64,000 nt of DNA from Acuticoccus sp965213555 (GTDB taxonomy: Bacteria > Pseudomonadota > Alphaproteobacteria > Rhizobiales > Amorphaceae), in the NCBI RefSeq assembly GCF_965213555.1, contig NZ_OZ243890.1, forward strand, positions 2,914,001-2,978,000. The letters run 5' to 3'. Both the position numbers and the translations under genes were made by a program. Numbering within the stretch: position 1 is the first letter of the stretch; each line of letters opens with the position of its first letter. Under the pieces are notes generated by a model, which was given only the letters and a program-made list of their open reading frames with translations, was not told the origin of the DNA and did no database searches. Of this stretch, positions 16,916 through 27,174 are shown one piece after another.

Positions 16916-17704
16916 TCAAGCGTCGGTCCCGGCGTCCGTGGGCTCGGCGAGCGCGAACGGCGCACCGGGGGGTGGGGAGAGGCGCACGCGGGTGCCGCCG
17001 ACGTCCGCCTCGGACCCGGTGCGGTCGATGCGCACGAGCGCGAGGCCGCGCCGCCCGACCACCGTGCCGAGCCGTCCGACGACCCGGCCGCCCGCGCTGA
17101 CCGGCGCGCCGGACTCCAGCGGCGCGTCGGCTGCCGCGATCACGGTGCGGCGCCTCGCGGTGCCGCGGTGTCGCATGCGCGAGACGACCTCCTGCCCGAC
17201 GAAGCAGCCCTTGGCGAAGTCGACGCCCCCGGTGAGGTCCATGTTCGCGTCGTGCGGGAAGGCGTCGCCGAGCTCGAAGTCGAGCACCGCGTCGGGCACG
17301 CCGGCCGCGATGCGGGCCGCGTGGTACTCCTCGTCGTCGTCGGCTCCGTGGACGGAGGCGACGGCGCGTCCGCCGAGCCCGTCCGCCCGGGGGTCGGCCG
17401 GGCCTTCGCCGACGACGACGCGCTCGTCCGTGCGTTCCACCGTGACCGCAGCGCGCAGCTTGTAGAGCGACAGCCGGCGTTGGAGGTCGTCGGCAATGGA
17501 GGAGGGGACGTCGAGCGCCACGCGGTCGGGCAGTGCGTGGGCGAACAGGTCGGTCACGACCTTGCCCTGGGGAGTGAGGAGGGCGCCGTAGGCGAGGTCG
17601 CCGGGTCGCAGCGTCGCGGTGCGGCACGACACCAGCCCGTCCAGGAAGGCGAGGCGGTCCGCGCCGGACACCGACACCACGCTGCGGCCCGAGAGGATGC
17701 CCAT
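16916..17704 (-). CDS. ygfZ: YgfZ/GcvT-domain folate-binding protein
   Basis: A 262-residue protein of the YgfZ family, which binds tetrahydrofolate and helps assemble or repair certain iron-sulfur enzymes. The diagnostic motif FAKGCFVGQEVVSRMRHRG (K-G-C-Y/F-x-G-Q-E) is intact, with its cysteine. A good ribosome binding site, GGAGTAGGGACG, precedes the ATG and itself contains the stop codon of the upstream exported protein, so the two are translationally close. The HD hydrolase follows on the same strand. Confidence 0.92.
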   Translation of the reverse strand: MGILSGRSVVSVSGADRLAFLDGLVSCRTATLRPGDLAYGALLTPQGKVVTDLFAHALPDRVALDVPSSIADDLQRRLSLYKLRAAVTVERTDERVVVGEGPADPRADGLGGRAVASVHGADDDEEYHAARIAAGVPDAVLDFELGDAFPHDANMDLTGGVDFAKGCFVGQEVVSRMRHRGTARRRTVIAAADAPLESGAPVSAGGRVVGRLGTVVGRRGLALVRIDRTGSEADVGGTRVRLSPPPGAPFALAEPTDAGTDA

Positions 17705-17709
17705 CGTCC

Positions 17710-18564
17710 CTACTCCAGATCGCCGGCCGCGAAGTAGCGCACCCGACCGTCGCGCCCGATGCCGACGCGGAAAAACGTGTAGCGACCCTGCCGCTCCATC
17801 TCCTCGACGTCGATGGAGGTCAGGATCCGGTAAAGCTCCACGTAGTGCGGCGCCTCGAGCTCGGCGAGCGGCACCTCCGCGAAGTACGGCCAGACGTAGG
17901 TCCCGTCCTTCTCGAGGTGGACGTGGCCGGCTTCGAGGAGCTCGATGAGGATGGCGAGGATCTCGCGCCCTTCCCGGTCGCCGGACTGGCGCTTGAGGAA
18001 GGCGATCGGATCGTCGACGCCGCCCATGGCAGAGACGAGCGGCGGCAGCGCCTGCCCCTCGAACAACGGCCTGAGCGCCTCGACGTCGCCGGTTCGGGCC
18101 GCCCCGAGCAAGGCGTCGCGGGTCGCGGCGACGGGTTCGGGCAGCGTCGCCGCCGCCCAGCTCACGTCGGCGAGGCGGGCGCGCGCGGGGGGAGGCGTGG
18201 CAAGGACCTCCTCGTCGGCCGCATGGGGGTCCTCGTCGCCGACGCCTCCGGGGTCGGGCTCGATGGCCCGGTGTTCCGATGGAGGTCGTGGCTCCGCCGC
18301 CTCACCCTCGGGGACGGACGCCGGCGTCACCGCCTCGCCGTTCGACGGCGGGCTCGGCCTGCGCTCGATGGCCGGCGGCAGGTCGGACTTGCCACCCTCA
18401 GTCGGCCGGACGGGACCCATGGTGGCGCCGACCTCGGCCGCGCGTGCCCGCTCCGGTTCCGCCTTCTGGGGCGCGTACGCCGCTGCGCCGACCACGGAGG
18501 CGATCGCGCCGACGATCGCGGTTGCCATCCTTGCCGTATGCCGGCCAAATGCGGTGGGGTGCAT
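17710..18564 (-). CDS. Exported protein with conserved C-terminal domain, unknown
   Basis: A 284-residue protein. Residues 1-31 form a signal peptide or anchor (basic start, MATAIVGAIASVVGAAAYA core). Residues 32-135 are Pro/Glu-rich and probably disordered. A folded domain covers about 140-284 and ends GQALPPL...YFAEVPLAELEAPHYVELYRI and FFRVGIGRDGRVRYFAAGD. I recognise it only as an uncharacterised alphaproteobacterial type. AGGAGG seven bases before the ATG at 18564 supports the start. It is just upstream of ygfZ (five bases), so a shared operon is likely. Confidence 0.7.
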   Translation of the reverse strand: MHPTAFGRHTARMATAIVGAIASVVGAAAYAPQKAEPERARAAEVGATMGPVRPTEGGKSDLPPAIERRPSPPSNGEAVTPASVPEGEAAEPRPPSEHRAIEPDPGGVGDEDPHAADEEVLATPPPARARLADVSWAAATLPEPVAATRDALLGAARTGDVEALRPLFEGQALPPLVSAMGGVDDPIAFLKRQSGDREGREILAILIELLEAGHVHLEKDGTYVWPYFAEVPLAELEAPHYVELYRILTSIDVEEMERQGRYTFFRVGIGRDGRVRYFAAGDLE

Positions 18565-18664
18565 GGGCGAGCCTCCTCTCCTCACGCCTGGCGACCATCC
18601 CATGCCAGGCACCGAATAGCACCTTCGCAAGAGCGAACCCACACGTGATGAGGGATCCTGCCGC

Positions 18665-19315
18665 GTGACGCCCCTCGCCTTCATCGCGCTCGGCATGCTG
18701 GGCGGCGTGTTCGTCACCGCGCCCGTCGGCCCGGTGAACGTCATGATCATGCAGCGCGCGTTCCGCTACGGCTTCCCGGTCGGGCTCGCTGCTGGGCTCG
18801 GCGCGTCGCTCGCCGACCTGCTGTTCGCCACGGCGGCGGTGTTCGGGGTCTCCACCGTCGCAGCCTTCGTGGAGGGGCACGCGCGGCTGCTCCAGCTCGC
18901 GGGCGGCGTGCTGGTGGTCCTGTTCGGCGCCCGCATCCTGTGGCGCCAGCCCGGCTTCGGCGCGCCGTTGCCAGTGGAGGGGGCGCGCAAGGGGGCGCTT
19001 CGCACGGCCGTCACCACGTTCTTCCTCACCATCGCGAACCCTGCGACGATCTTTGGCTTCCTCGCCTACTTCGGCGCGCTCGGCGAGTGGAAGCCGCAGA
19101 AGGGGGATGTCGTCGGCCTCGCTCAGCTTCTGCTCGGGGTCGCCATCGGCACGCTCGGCTGGTGGTGCGGGCTCGCCGCCATCGTCACCCGCCTTCGCGT
19201 CCGGCTCGACGAGGGCGCGCTTGCCAAGGTCAACGTCGTCGCCGGAGCGATCCTCGTGGCGTTCGGGGCGCTCATCCTCGGCCGGTTGTCCGTCACGTAC
19301 TTCAACGTCATCTGA
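18665..19315 (+). CDS. LysE-family amino-acid exporter
   Basis: A 216-residue inner membrane protein with six predicted helices. The N-terminal segment MTPLAFIALGMLGG leads into VTAPVGPVNVMIMQRAFRYG, the LysE/RhtB signature, and TTFFLTIANPATIFGFLAYF is the expected mid-protein block. Members export lysine, homoserine or other metabolites. It starts with GTG at 18665 after GAGGGA. The SRAP gene follows after 38 bp, but no functional link is known. The specific substrate cannot be predicted. Confidence 0.87.
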   Translation: MTPLAFIALGMLGGVFVTAPVGPVNVMIMQRAFRYGFPVGLAAGLGASLADLLFATAAVFGVSTVAAFVEGHARLLQLAGGVLVVLFGARILWRQPGFGAPLPVEGARKGALRTAVTTFFLTIANPATIFGFLAYFGALGEWKPQKGDVVGLAQLLLGVAIGTLGWWCGLAAIVTRLRVRLDEGALAKVNVVAGAILVAFGALILGRLSVTYFNVI

Positions 19316-19353
19316 GGGGCGGCGCCGGGCCGCCCCGGACGAGGAGGTTGCGC

Positions 19354-20070
19354 ATGTGCGGTCGCTACCAGCTCACCATGCCCGCGGACGCGGTGCGGCG
19401 ACTGTTCGCCGTGGCGGTCGAGGTCGAGCCGTTCCCGCCGCGCTACAACATCGCGCCGACCCAGCCGGTCCACGTCGTGCGCGAGGGCCCGAAGGGTCGC
19501 GAGCTCGCCCTGATGCGGTGGGGCCTCCTGCCGAGCTGGGTGAAGGATCCGACGAACTTCCCACTGCTCATCAACGCTCGCGCCGAGACGGCGGCGGACA
19601 AGCCGGCGTTCCGCAACGCACTGCGACGCCGTCGCGTGCTCCTGCCGGCTACCGGGTTCTACGAGTGGGCCCGCGAGGGGAGCGGCAAGGGCGCACGCAA
19701 GGTGCCCATGCTGTTCACCGCCGACGGACCCCTCGCGCTCGCCGGGCTCGCCGAGACCTGGCAAGGGCCGAACGGTGAGGAGGTCGACACCGTCGCGATC
19801 CTCACCGGCGAGGCGCGCGGCCTGGCGGCGACGGTCCACACGCGCATGCCGTTGACGGTGCCAGCCGAAGCGTTCGCCCGCTGGCTCGACCCTGCCAACG
19901 ACGATGCGATCGAGGCGCTCGGCTGGACCGCGCGCGTGGACCACGCGATGCGGCCTGTTTCGGAGCGCCTCGGCAACGCACGGCTCGAGGGCGCCGGACT
20001 GATGGCGGCCGACGACCGGCCCGAGCCGGCCGCGCCCTCGCCCGAGGAGAAGCAGCCGACGCTCCTGTGA
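19354..20070 (+). CDS. SRAP/HMCES-family abasic-site processing protein
   Basis: A 238-residue SOS-response-associated peptidase (YedK family). After removal of Met1, Cys2 (MCGRYQL) forms a thiazolidine crosslink with abasic sites in single-stranded DNA. YNIAPTQP, LINARAET, GFYEW and TVHTRMPL carry the other conserved residues, including the active-site Glu and His. The ATG follows GAGGAGG at seven bases. It ends three bases from the convergent FAD oxidase stop. A LexA box is not obvious upstream. Confidence 0.95.
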   Translation: MCGRYQLTMPADAVRRLFAVAVEVEPFPPRYNIAPTQPVHVVREGPKGRELALMRWGLLPSWVKDPTNFPLLINARAETAADKPAFRNALRRRRVLLPATGFYEWAREGSGKGARKVPMLFTADGPLALAGLAETWQGPNGEEVDTVAILTGEARGLAATVHTRMPLTVPAEAFARWLDPANDDAIEALGWTARVDHAMRPVSERLGNARLEGAGLMAADDRPEPAAPSPEEKQPTLL

Positions 20071-20072
20071 GC

Positions 20073-21572
<1,500 letters not shown>

Positions 21573-21615
21573 CCTTCGCGGCGCGCCCGCGACCCCGCGC
21601 GCTGAAGGCTTCTTG

Positions 21616-22440
21616 ATGAACGGCTCCGGCATTCTCGCGGGCAAGCGCGGACTGATCCTCGGGGTTGCCAACAAGATGTCCATCGCCTGGGGGATCGCCC
21701 AGGCGGCCCGTGAGCAGGGCGCCGAGCTTGCGCTGACGTACCAGGGCGAGGCGCTGAAGAAGCGCGTCGAGCCGCTCGCCGCCTCGCTCGACGCCATCGT
21801 GGCCGGCCACCTCGACGTGACCGACACCGCATCCGTCGACGCCGTGTTCGACCACGTCCGTGCCGAGTGGGGCGGGCTGGACTTCGTGGTCCACGCCATC
21901 GCGTTCTCCGACAAGGGCGAGCTCACCGGGCGCTACCTCGAGACGAGCGCGGACAACTTCACCCGCTCGCTCCTCGTCTCCTGCTACTCCTTCACCGACA
22001 TCGCGCGCCGCGCCGAGCCGCTGATGGGGGAGGGCGGGTCGCTCCTGACGCTCACGTACTACGGCGCCGAGAAGGTGATGCCGCACTACAACGTCATGGG
22101 CGTTGCCAAGGCCGCGCTCGAGGCGTCGGTGCGCTACCTTGCGGCGGACCTCGGCCCGTCGGGCATCCGCGTGAACGCGCTGTCGGCAGGGCCCATCAAG
22201 ACGCTGGCCGCGTCCGGCATCGGCGACTTCCGCTACATCTTGAAGTGGAACGAGTACAACGCGCCGCTGCGCCGCTCGGTGTCGACCGAGGAGGTGGGCA
22301 GCGCCGCCGCCTACCTCGTGTCCCCGCTCGCACGCGGCGTCACCGGCGAGGTGCACCACGTGGACTGCGGCTACCACGTCGTCGGCATGAAGGCGGTGGA
22401 CGCGCCGGACATCACCAAGGTCGTCGCGGCGGGCGACTGA
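21616..22440 (+). CDS. fabI: Enoyl-[acyl-carrier-protein] reductase (NADH)
   Basis: A 274-residue short-chain dehydrogenase-like enzyme that does the last reduction in each fatty-acid elongation cycle. The N-terminal LILGVANKMSIAWGIA is the FabI cofactor loop, and the catalytic pair is Tyr158-(x6)-Lys165 in YNVMGVAK. The ATG at 21616 follows GAAGG. Its TGA overlaps the ATG of the next gene (ATGA), so translation is coupled. It leads a run that includes aroC and ribB. FabI is the target of triclosan-type inhibitors, but that is general knowledge of the family. Confidence 0.95.
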   Translation: MNGSGILAGKRGLILGVANKMSIAWGIAQAAREQGAELALTYQGEALKKRVEPLAASLDAIVAGHLDVTDTASVDAVFDHVRAEWGGLDFVVHAIAFSDKGELTGRYLETSADNFTRSLLVSCYSFTDIARRAEPLMGEGGSLLTLTYYGAEKVMPHYNVMGVAKAALEASVRYLAADLGPSGIRVNALSAGPIKTLAASGIGDFRYILKWNEYNAPLRRSVSTEEVGSAAAYLVSPLARGVTGEVHHVDCGYHVVGMKAVDAPDITKVVAAGD

Positions 22441-23042
22441 TGCTGCCGGACGGCGTGCGCCTGTTCCACATTCGCCACGGCGAGACGGACTGGAACGCCG
22501 AGGCCCGGCTGCAGGGCCAGCTCGACATCCCGATCAACGCGCGCGGGCGCGGACAGGCGATCGCCAACGGCGAGCGTCTTGCGGCGCGGCTGTGGGACGA
22601 GGGCATGCCGCCGGAGGCCCTCGCCTACGTCTCCTCGCCCCTCGGCCGCTCGCGCGAGACGATGGCGTTGGTGCGCGCCGTGCTTGGCCTCGACGGGTGC
22701 GCTGCGACGGACGACCGCCTCAAAGAGGTCGCGTTCGGCGCCTGGTCGGGCCACACCTACGCCGAGCTGAGCGCCGCAGGCGAGCGCAAGCGCGTTGCGG
22801 AGCGCAAGCGCGACAAGTGGAGCTTCCGCCCGCCCGGAGGCGAGACCTACGCCGACCTTGCCGACCGGATCGGCGCCTGGCTGGAAACCGTCGAGGGCGA
22901 CACGCTGGCAGTAAGTCACGGGGGCGTCCACCGCGTACTCTACGGGCACCTGTGCGGCACGCCGTGGCATGAGGTGCCCGGCTTGCCGGCGCCCCAGGAC
23001 CGCGTCTTCGTGTTTGCCGATGGGGCTGTGGAGGACTTCTGA
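22440..23042 (+). CDS. Histidine phosphatase (phosphoglycerate mutase-like)
   Basis: A 200-residue branch-1 histidine phosphatase. The phosphorylated His lies in FHIRHGETDWNAEARLQG; the second catalytic His is in LAVSHGGVHRV, and SSPLGRSRETM holds the expected arginine. These enzymes move or hydrolyse phosphate on many small molecules; being short and cofactor-free in type, it is more likely a phosphatase than glycolytic mutase. It overlaps fabI and aroC at ATGA sites, which suggests tight co-expression. Confidence 0.9.
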   Translation: MLPDGVRLFHIRHGETDWNAEARLQGQLDIPINARGRGQAIANGERLAARLWDEGMPPEALAYVSSPLGRSRETMALVRAVLGLDGCAATDDRLKEVAFGAWSGHTYAELSAAGERKRVAERKRDKWSFRPPGGETYADLADRIGAWLETVEGDTLAVSHGGVHRVLYGHLCGTPWHEVPGLPAPQDRVFVFADGAVEDF

Positions 23043-24127
23043 TGAGCCACAACACCTTCGGGCACCTCTTCCGCGTCACGACGTTCGGCGAAAGCCACGG
23101 ACCGATGATCGGCGGCGTCGTCGATGGTTGCCCGCCGGGCGTGGCGCTCGATCCGGCGACGATCCAAGGCTTCATGGATCGCCGCCGCCCCGGCCAGAGC
23201 CGCCACACCACGCAGCGGCGCGAGCCGGACACGGTGCGCCTCGTCTCCGGCGTGCTCCCCGGCGACGATGGCGCTTTGACGACGACAGGGACGCCCATCG
23301 CCATCGTCATCGAGAACGTCGATCAGCGGTCCAAGGACTACTCGAAGATCGCCGACCGTTACCGCCCTGGGCACGCGGACTACACCTACGACGTCAAGTA
23401 CGGCTTGCGCGACGTCGCCGGTGGCGGCCGCTCGTCGGCGCGGGAGACCGCGGTGCGCGTGGCAGCCGGTGCGGTCGCGCGAGCGGTCCTGTCGAACGTC
23501 GTCATCCGCGCGGCGCTGGTCGAGCTCGGCGGGGACGCCGCCGAGGCGCGCGACTGGGAGCACACCGCCTGCAATGACTTCTTCTGCCCCGACGCTGCAG
23601 CGGCGGAACGCTGGGCGGAGCGGCTCGACGAGGTGCGCCGCGCCGGCTCCTCCGTCGGTGCGGTGGTGGAGGTGGAGGCCCACGGCGTCCCCGCCGGGTG
23701 GGGCGCGCCGATCTACGGCAAGCTCGACCAGGACCTCGCGGCGGCGATGATGTCGATCAATGCGGTGAAGGGCGTGGAGGTCGGCGACGGGTTCGCCGCG
23801 GCGCGCCTTACGGGAGAGGACAACGCCGACGAGATGACGATGGGCTCGGATGGTCCGACCTTCACCTCGAACCGCGCCGGGGGCGTGCTCGGCGGCATCT
23901 CCACCGGGGCGCCCATCGTGGTGCGCTTCGCGGTCAAGCCGACGTCGTCGATCCGCACGCCCCGGCGATCGGTGACGAGGTCGGGCGAGGAGGTCGACGT
24001 CTCGACTACGGGGCGCCACGATCCCTGCGTCGGCATCCGCGCGGTGCCCGTCGGCGAGGCGATGATGGCGATCGTGCTCGCCGACCACTACCTGCGCGAC
24101 CGCGGCCAGACGGGGGGACACCATTGA
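23042..24127 (+). CDS. aroC: Chorismate synthase
   Basis: A 361-residue enzyme that converts EPSP to chorismate with reduced FMN, the last common step of aromatic amino-acid synthesis. The motifs TTFGESHGP near the start, GGGRSSARETA, and the C-terminal GRHDPCVGIRAVP are those of AroC. The start ATG overlaps the stop of the phosphatase gene. Its TGA overlaps the TTG start of ribB. This places the shikimate step and the riboflavin step in one transcript, which is common in alphaproteobacteria. Confidence 0.97.
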   Translation: MSHNTFGHLFRVTTFGESHGPMIGGVVDGCPPGVALDPATIQGFMDRRRPGQSRHTTQRREPDTVRLVSGVLPGDDGALTTTGTPIAIVIENVDQRSKDYSKIADRYRPGHADYTYDVKYGLRDVAGGGRSSARETAVRVAAGAVARAVLSNVVIRAALVELGGDAAEARDWEHTACNDFFCPDAAAAERWAERLDEVRRAGSSVGAVVEVEAHGVPAGWGAPIYGKLDQDLAAAMMSINAVKGVEVGDGFAAARLTGEDNADEMTMGSDGPTFTSNRAGGVLGGISTGAPIVVRFAVKPTSSIRTPRRSVTRSGEEVDVSTTGRHDPCVGIRAVPVGEAMMAIVLADHYLRDRGQTGGHH

Positions 24128-25224
24128 GCGATATGGCGGGGCGCATGGCCGCGGCGCTGCGCGCCTTCGAGCGCGGCGAGCTGGTGGTCGTCACCGACGA
24201 CGACGACCGCGAGAACGAGGGCGACCTCATCTGCGCGGCAAGCCTCGCGACGCCGGACAAGCTCGCCTTCATGGTCCGCCACACCTCCGGGATCGTATGC
24301 GCGCCCATGAGCCGGGAGAACGCGCGGCGGCTCAGCCTGTCGCCCATGGTGGCCGACAACGACGCACCGCTCGCGACCGCCTTCACCGTCTCCGTCGACG
24401 TCAAGCACGGGCTCACCACCGGGATCGCCGCCGAGGAGCGCACCAACACGGTGCGCGCCCTCGCCAACCCCAACTCGGGCGCGGCGGACTTCGTGCGGCC
24501 GGGCCACGTGTTCCCGCTGATCGCGCGCGACGGCGGCGTCCTCATCCGCTCGGGCCACACCGAGGCGGCGGTCGACCTGTGCGCCCTCGCCGGTCTACCG
24601 CCCGTCGGCGTCCTCTCCGAGCTCGTCAACGACGACGGCACCGTGATGCGAGGTCCCGAGGTCAGCCGCTTCGCCGAGGCGAACGGGCTGACGCAGATCT
24701 CGCTCAACGACATCATCGCCTGGCGCCAGCGGCATGAGCGGCTGGTGGAGCGCGTCCTCGACGAGCCACGTCAGCTCGAGGGGGGTACCGCCCGCGTGGT
24801 CAGCTACCAGACGCCGTTCGACGCGATGCAGCACCTCGCGGTGGTGATCGGGGACATCCGCGACGGCGCCGACGTGCCGGTGCGGCTCGTGCGCGAGCAC
24901 GTGGTCGACCACGTGTTCGGCACCATCGGGCCGAAGGCGATGCTTCAGCGCTTCCGCGAGGAGGGACGCGGCATCCTCGTCTACCTCAGGGACGGCGGGG
25001 TCGGCGTCGCGCCGTCCGCGGTGGTCGCCGATCGCGACGAGGCGCACGACAGCGCCCAGGCGCGGGTGCGCGAGTGGCGCGAGGTCGGGCTCGGCGCGCA
25101 GATCCTGCGCGACCTCGGCATCTCCTCGATCCGGCTGCACTCGACGCAGGACCGGCGCTACGTCGGGCTGGAGGGCTTCGGCATCACGATCAGCGCGACC
25201 GAGACGGTCGGCGAGCCCGGCTGA
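24124..25224 (+). CDS. ribB: 3,4-dihydroxy-2-butanone 4-phosphate synthase with degenerate GTP cyclohydrolase II-like tail
   Basis: A 366-residue bifunctional-looking protein. Residues 1-200 are a full RibB domain (TDDDDRENEGDL, RNGHTEAA-equivalent RSGHTEAAVDL, GLPPVGVLSEL) that makes DHBP from ribulose 5-phosphate for riboflavin. Residues about 210-366 have the RibA fold, but the segment that should carry three zinc-binding cysteines reads REHVVDHVFGTIG and has none, so GTP cyclohydrolase II activity is not expected. The TTG at 24124, after GGGGGGA, is the better start; an ATG at 24133 is possible. A separate RibA should exist elsewhere. Confidence 0.9.
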   Translation: MSDMAGRMAAALRAFERGELVVVTDDDDRENEGDLICAASLATPDKLAFMVRHTSGIVCAPMSRENARRLSLSPMVADNDAPLATAFTVSVDVKHGLTTGIAAEERTNTVRALANPNSGAADFVRPGHVFPLIARDGGVLIRSGHTEAAVDLCALAGLPPVGVLSELVNDDGTVMRGPEVSRFAEANGLTQISLNDIIAWRQRHERLVERVLDEPRQLEGGTARVVSYQTPFDAMQHLAVVIGDIRDGADVPVRLVREHVVDHVFGTIGPKAMLQRFREEGRGILVYLRDGGVGVAPSAVVADRDEAHDSAQARVREWREVGLGAQILRDLGISSIRLHSTQDRRYVGLEGFGITISATETVGEPG

Positions 25225-25225
25225 C

Positions 25226-25774
25226 GTGCACGGGCCGCCGCCCGACGGACCGGGGTCGGAACCGCCGCCCGGACCACGCGCCTTCGCCACCGGCTACAAG
25301 GTGCACTCGGGGGACATGATGGTCTACGGCGGCGGTGCGATGACCGTCGTCGGGGTGCTCGCCTCGGTGGTGAACGGGGCGCCGGTGTTCCTGCTGGCGA
25401 GCGTCGTCGGCTCGCTTTCGGCGCTGTACTTCTGGCCGACCATCGACCCGCGCCGACCGCAGCTCGGCGCCAGCGTGCAGGGGATCTACATCGCCCGCGT
25501 CGGCATCATCCCGTGGGCGAACGTCGGCGAGATGCGCGTCGAGCACCACGCCCTGCGCACCATGCATCTTGCGACGCTCGTGGTCGTGCCGCGCGTGCCC
25601 CTCGCCGAGGCGGTCGCGCGACGCGAGGTGCTTCCCCTCGCCGAGCGCTACGCGGCGCGCAACGCGCGGGTGCGCGCGAACGTCGTGCGCGTGTCGCTCC
25701 ACACCCTCGCGATGCCCATCGCGGAGGTCGAGGCTCGGCTCGTGGCGCTGCGCTCGGCCGCCGGGCACGGCTGA
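25226..25774 (+). CDS. Two-helix membrane protein, unknown
   Basis: A 182-residue protein. A Pro-rich head is followed by two hydrophobic segments near residues 35-70 (VYGGGAMTVVGVLASVV and VFLLASVVGSLSALYFW). The rest is a soluble domain of alternating hydrophobic strands that resembles a bacterial PH-like fold (GIYIARVGIIPWANVGEMRVE). It starts with GTG one base after the ribB stop, so it is the last gene of that operon. I do not assign a function; the PH-like reading is inference. Confidence 0.6.
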   Translation: MHGPPPDGPGSEPPPGPRAFATGYKVHSGDMMVYGGGAMTVVGVLASVVNGAPVFLLASVVGSLSALYFWPTIDPRRPQLGASVQGIYIARVGIIPWANVGEMRVEHHALRTMHLATLVVVPRVPLAEAVARREVLPLAERYAARNARVRANVVRVSLHTLAMPIAEVEARLVALRSAAGHG

Positions 25775-25779
25775 CGCGC

Positions 25780-26331
25780 TCAGTCGACCCGCGGTCGTTG
25801 GGCGAGGCCGAGGTGCTGGAAGCCGGCGAGGCGCGACGGCCGGCGCGCGGACATGCGCCGCGAGTTCACGCCGGCCCAGGAGATCTCCCCCGAAAGCCGG
25901 CCGTACTCGATCTTCGGGCAGCGGTTCTGAATGACCGTGACGCCGGCGGTCTCGGCGCGCGCCGCCGCCGCATCGTTCCGCACGCCGAGCTGGAGCCACA
26001 GGACCTTGGGCGGCCGCTCGAGCGCCAACAGCTCATCGACGATGCCGGGTACGGCGTCCGAGGCCCGGAACACGTCGACCATGTCGACGGGGATCGGGAC
26101 GTCGGCGAGCGTGGCGTAGGCCGTGCGTCCGTTGATGGCGCCGCCCGCGTGCCCTGGGTTGATGGGGTGGACCTCGTAGCCCTTGTCCATCAGGTAGCGC
26201 ATGACGAAGGAGGACGGGCGGTTCGGGTTCGCCGAGGCGCCGACCATCGCGATGGTCCGTGCCTCGGCGAGGATCGTTTCGACCAGCGCATCGTCGTAGC
26301 GCTCGTGATGCGCAGCGCTCGTCTCGCTCAC
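25780..26331 (-). CDS. CoA-binding-domain protein (YccU-like)
   Basis: A 183-residue protein with a succinyl-CoA-synthetase-type CoA_binding fold. The motifs IAMVGASANPNRPSSFVMRYL, VHPINPGHAGG and VLWLQLGVRND are characteristic of the YccU family, which is stand-alone and of poorly known function. The GTG at 26331 overlaps the stop of the crotonase gene (GTGA), so the two are translationally coupled. The catalytic histidine of ligases is not expected in this family. Confidence 0.88.
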   Translation of the reverse strand: MSETSAAHHERYDDALVETILAEARTIAMVGASANPNRPSSFVMRYLMDKGYEVHPINPGHAGGAINGRTAYATLADVPIPVDMVDVFRASDAVPGIVDELLALERPPKVLWLQLGVRNDAAAARAETAGVTVIQNRCPKIEYGRLSGEISWAGVNSRRMSARRPSRLAGFQHLGLAQRPRVD

Positions 26332-27140
26332 GCGTCGGTCCAACGCCCGGGCCGCTTCTGGCCGAACGCTGCGAGGCCCTCGCGGCCGTCGGCGAGCGCG
26401 AGGTTCGCGACCATGGCGCGGGAGGCCCGAGCGTAGGCCTCGGCCAACGGCAGCCCCGCCTGCTCCTGGACCGCGTGCTTGCCAAGGGCGAGCACCGCCG
26501 CGGACTTTCCAGCGAGCCTGTCCGCCAGCGCCGCGGCCTCCTCGACGAGCCGCTCGGCGGGGACCACGCGGTTGACGAGGCCGATGCGCGCGGCGTGCTC
26601 GGCGTCCACGACGTCGCCGGTCATCAGCATCTCCGCGGCGTGCTTGGCGGGAACCGTGCGCGTCAGCGGAACGGCGGGCGTCGAGCAGTACAGCCCGTAG
26701 GTCACGCCGGTGGTGCCGAACGTCGCCGCCTCGGACGCGACGGCGAGGTCGCAGGCGGCGACGAGCTGACACCCCGCCGCGACCGCGACGGCGTGGACCT
26801 CGGCGATCACCGGCTGCCGCGCCGTCGCGATCGCGAGCATCAGGTCCGAGCACGCCGCGAAGAGGTCGGTGAAGTAGGCGCTGCCGCCGTCGGGATCGCC
26901 GTGGTGGGACGACATCGCCTTCATGTCGTGGCCGACGCAGAACGCCGGCCCATCGGCGGCGACGATGATGACCCGCGCGTCGGGGGCGTCGAGCGCCGCC
27001 TTGAGCGCCGCCATCATTTCGAACGTTAGGAGATTGCGCTGCAGCCCGCGGTTCATCACGATGCGCCGCACCTCGCCCTCGTCCCTCACCAGGACGTGGG
27101 GGGCCTCGGACGAGTTGGTGTGACGGGCCGGCGCATCCAT
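26328..27140 (-). CDS. Enoyl-CoA hydratase/isomerase-family protein (crotonase)
   Basis: A 270-residue crotonase-fold protein. The oxyanion-hole blocks FCVGHDMKAM and AEVHAVAVAAGCQLV are clear. Classical hydratase catalytic glutamates are not at their usual positions (TTGVTYGLYCSTPAVPL), as in ECHDC3-like members, so the reaction cannot be stated. Its 5' end touches the start region of the divergent thioesterase at a CCATGG palindrome (27137-27142). The CoA-binding protein follows with a four-base overlap. Confidence 0.83.
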   Translation of the reverse strand: MDAPARHTNSSEAPHVLVRDEGEVRRIVMNRGLQRNLLTFEMMAALKAALDAPDARVIIVAADGPAFCVGHDMKAMSSHHGDPDGGSAYFTDLFAACSDLMLAIATARQPVIAEVHAVAVAAGCQLVAACDLAVASEAATFGTTGVTYGLYCSTPAVPLTRTVPAKHAAEMLMTGDVVDAEHAARIGLVNRVVPAERLVEEAAALADRLAGKSAAVLALGKHAVQEQAGLPLAEAYARASRAMVANLALADGREGLAAFGQKRPGRWTDA

Positions 27141-27174
27141 GGACGAACCAAAGCCCCGCGCCGCCCGACAGTCA

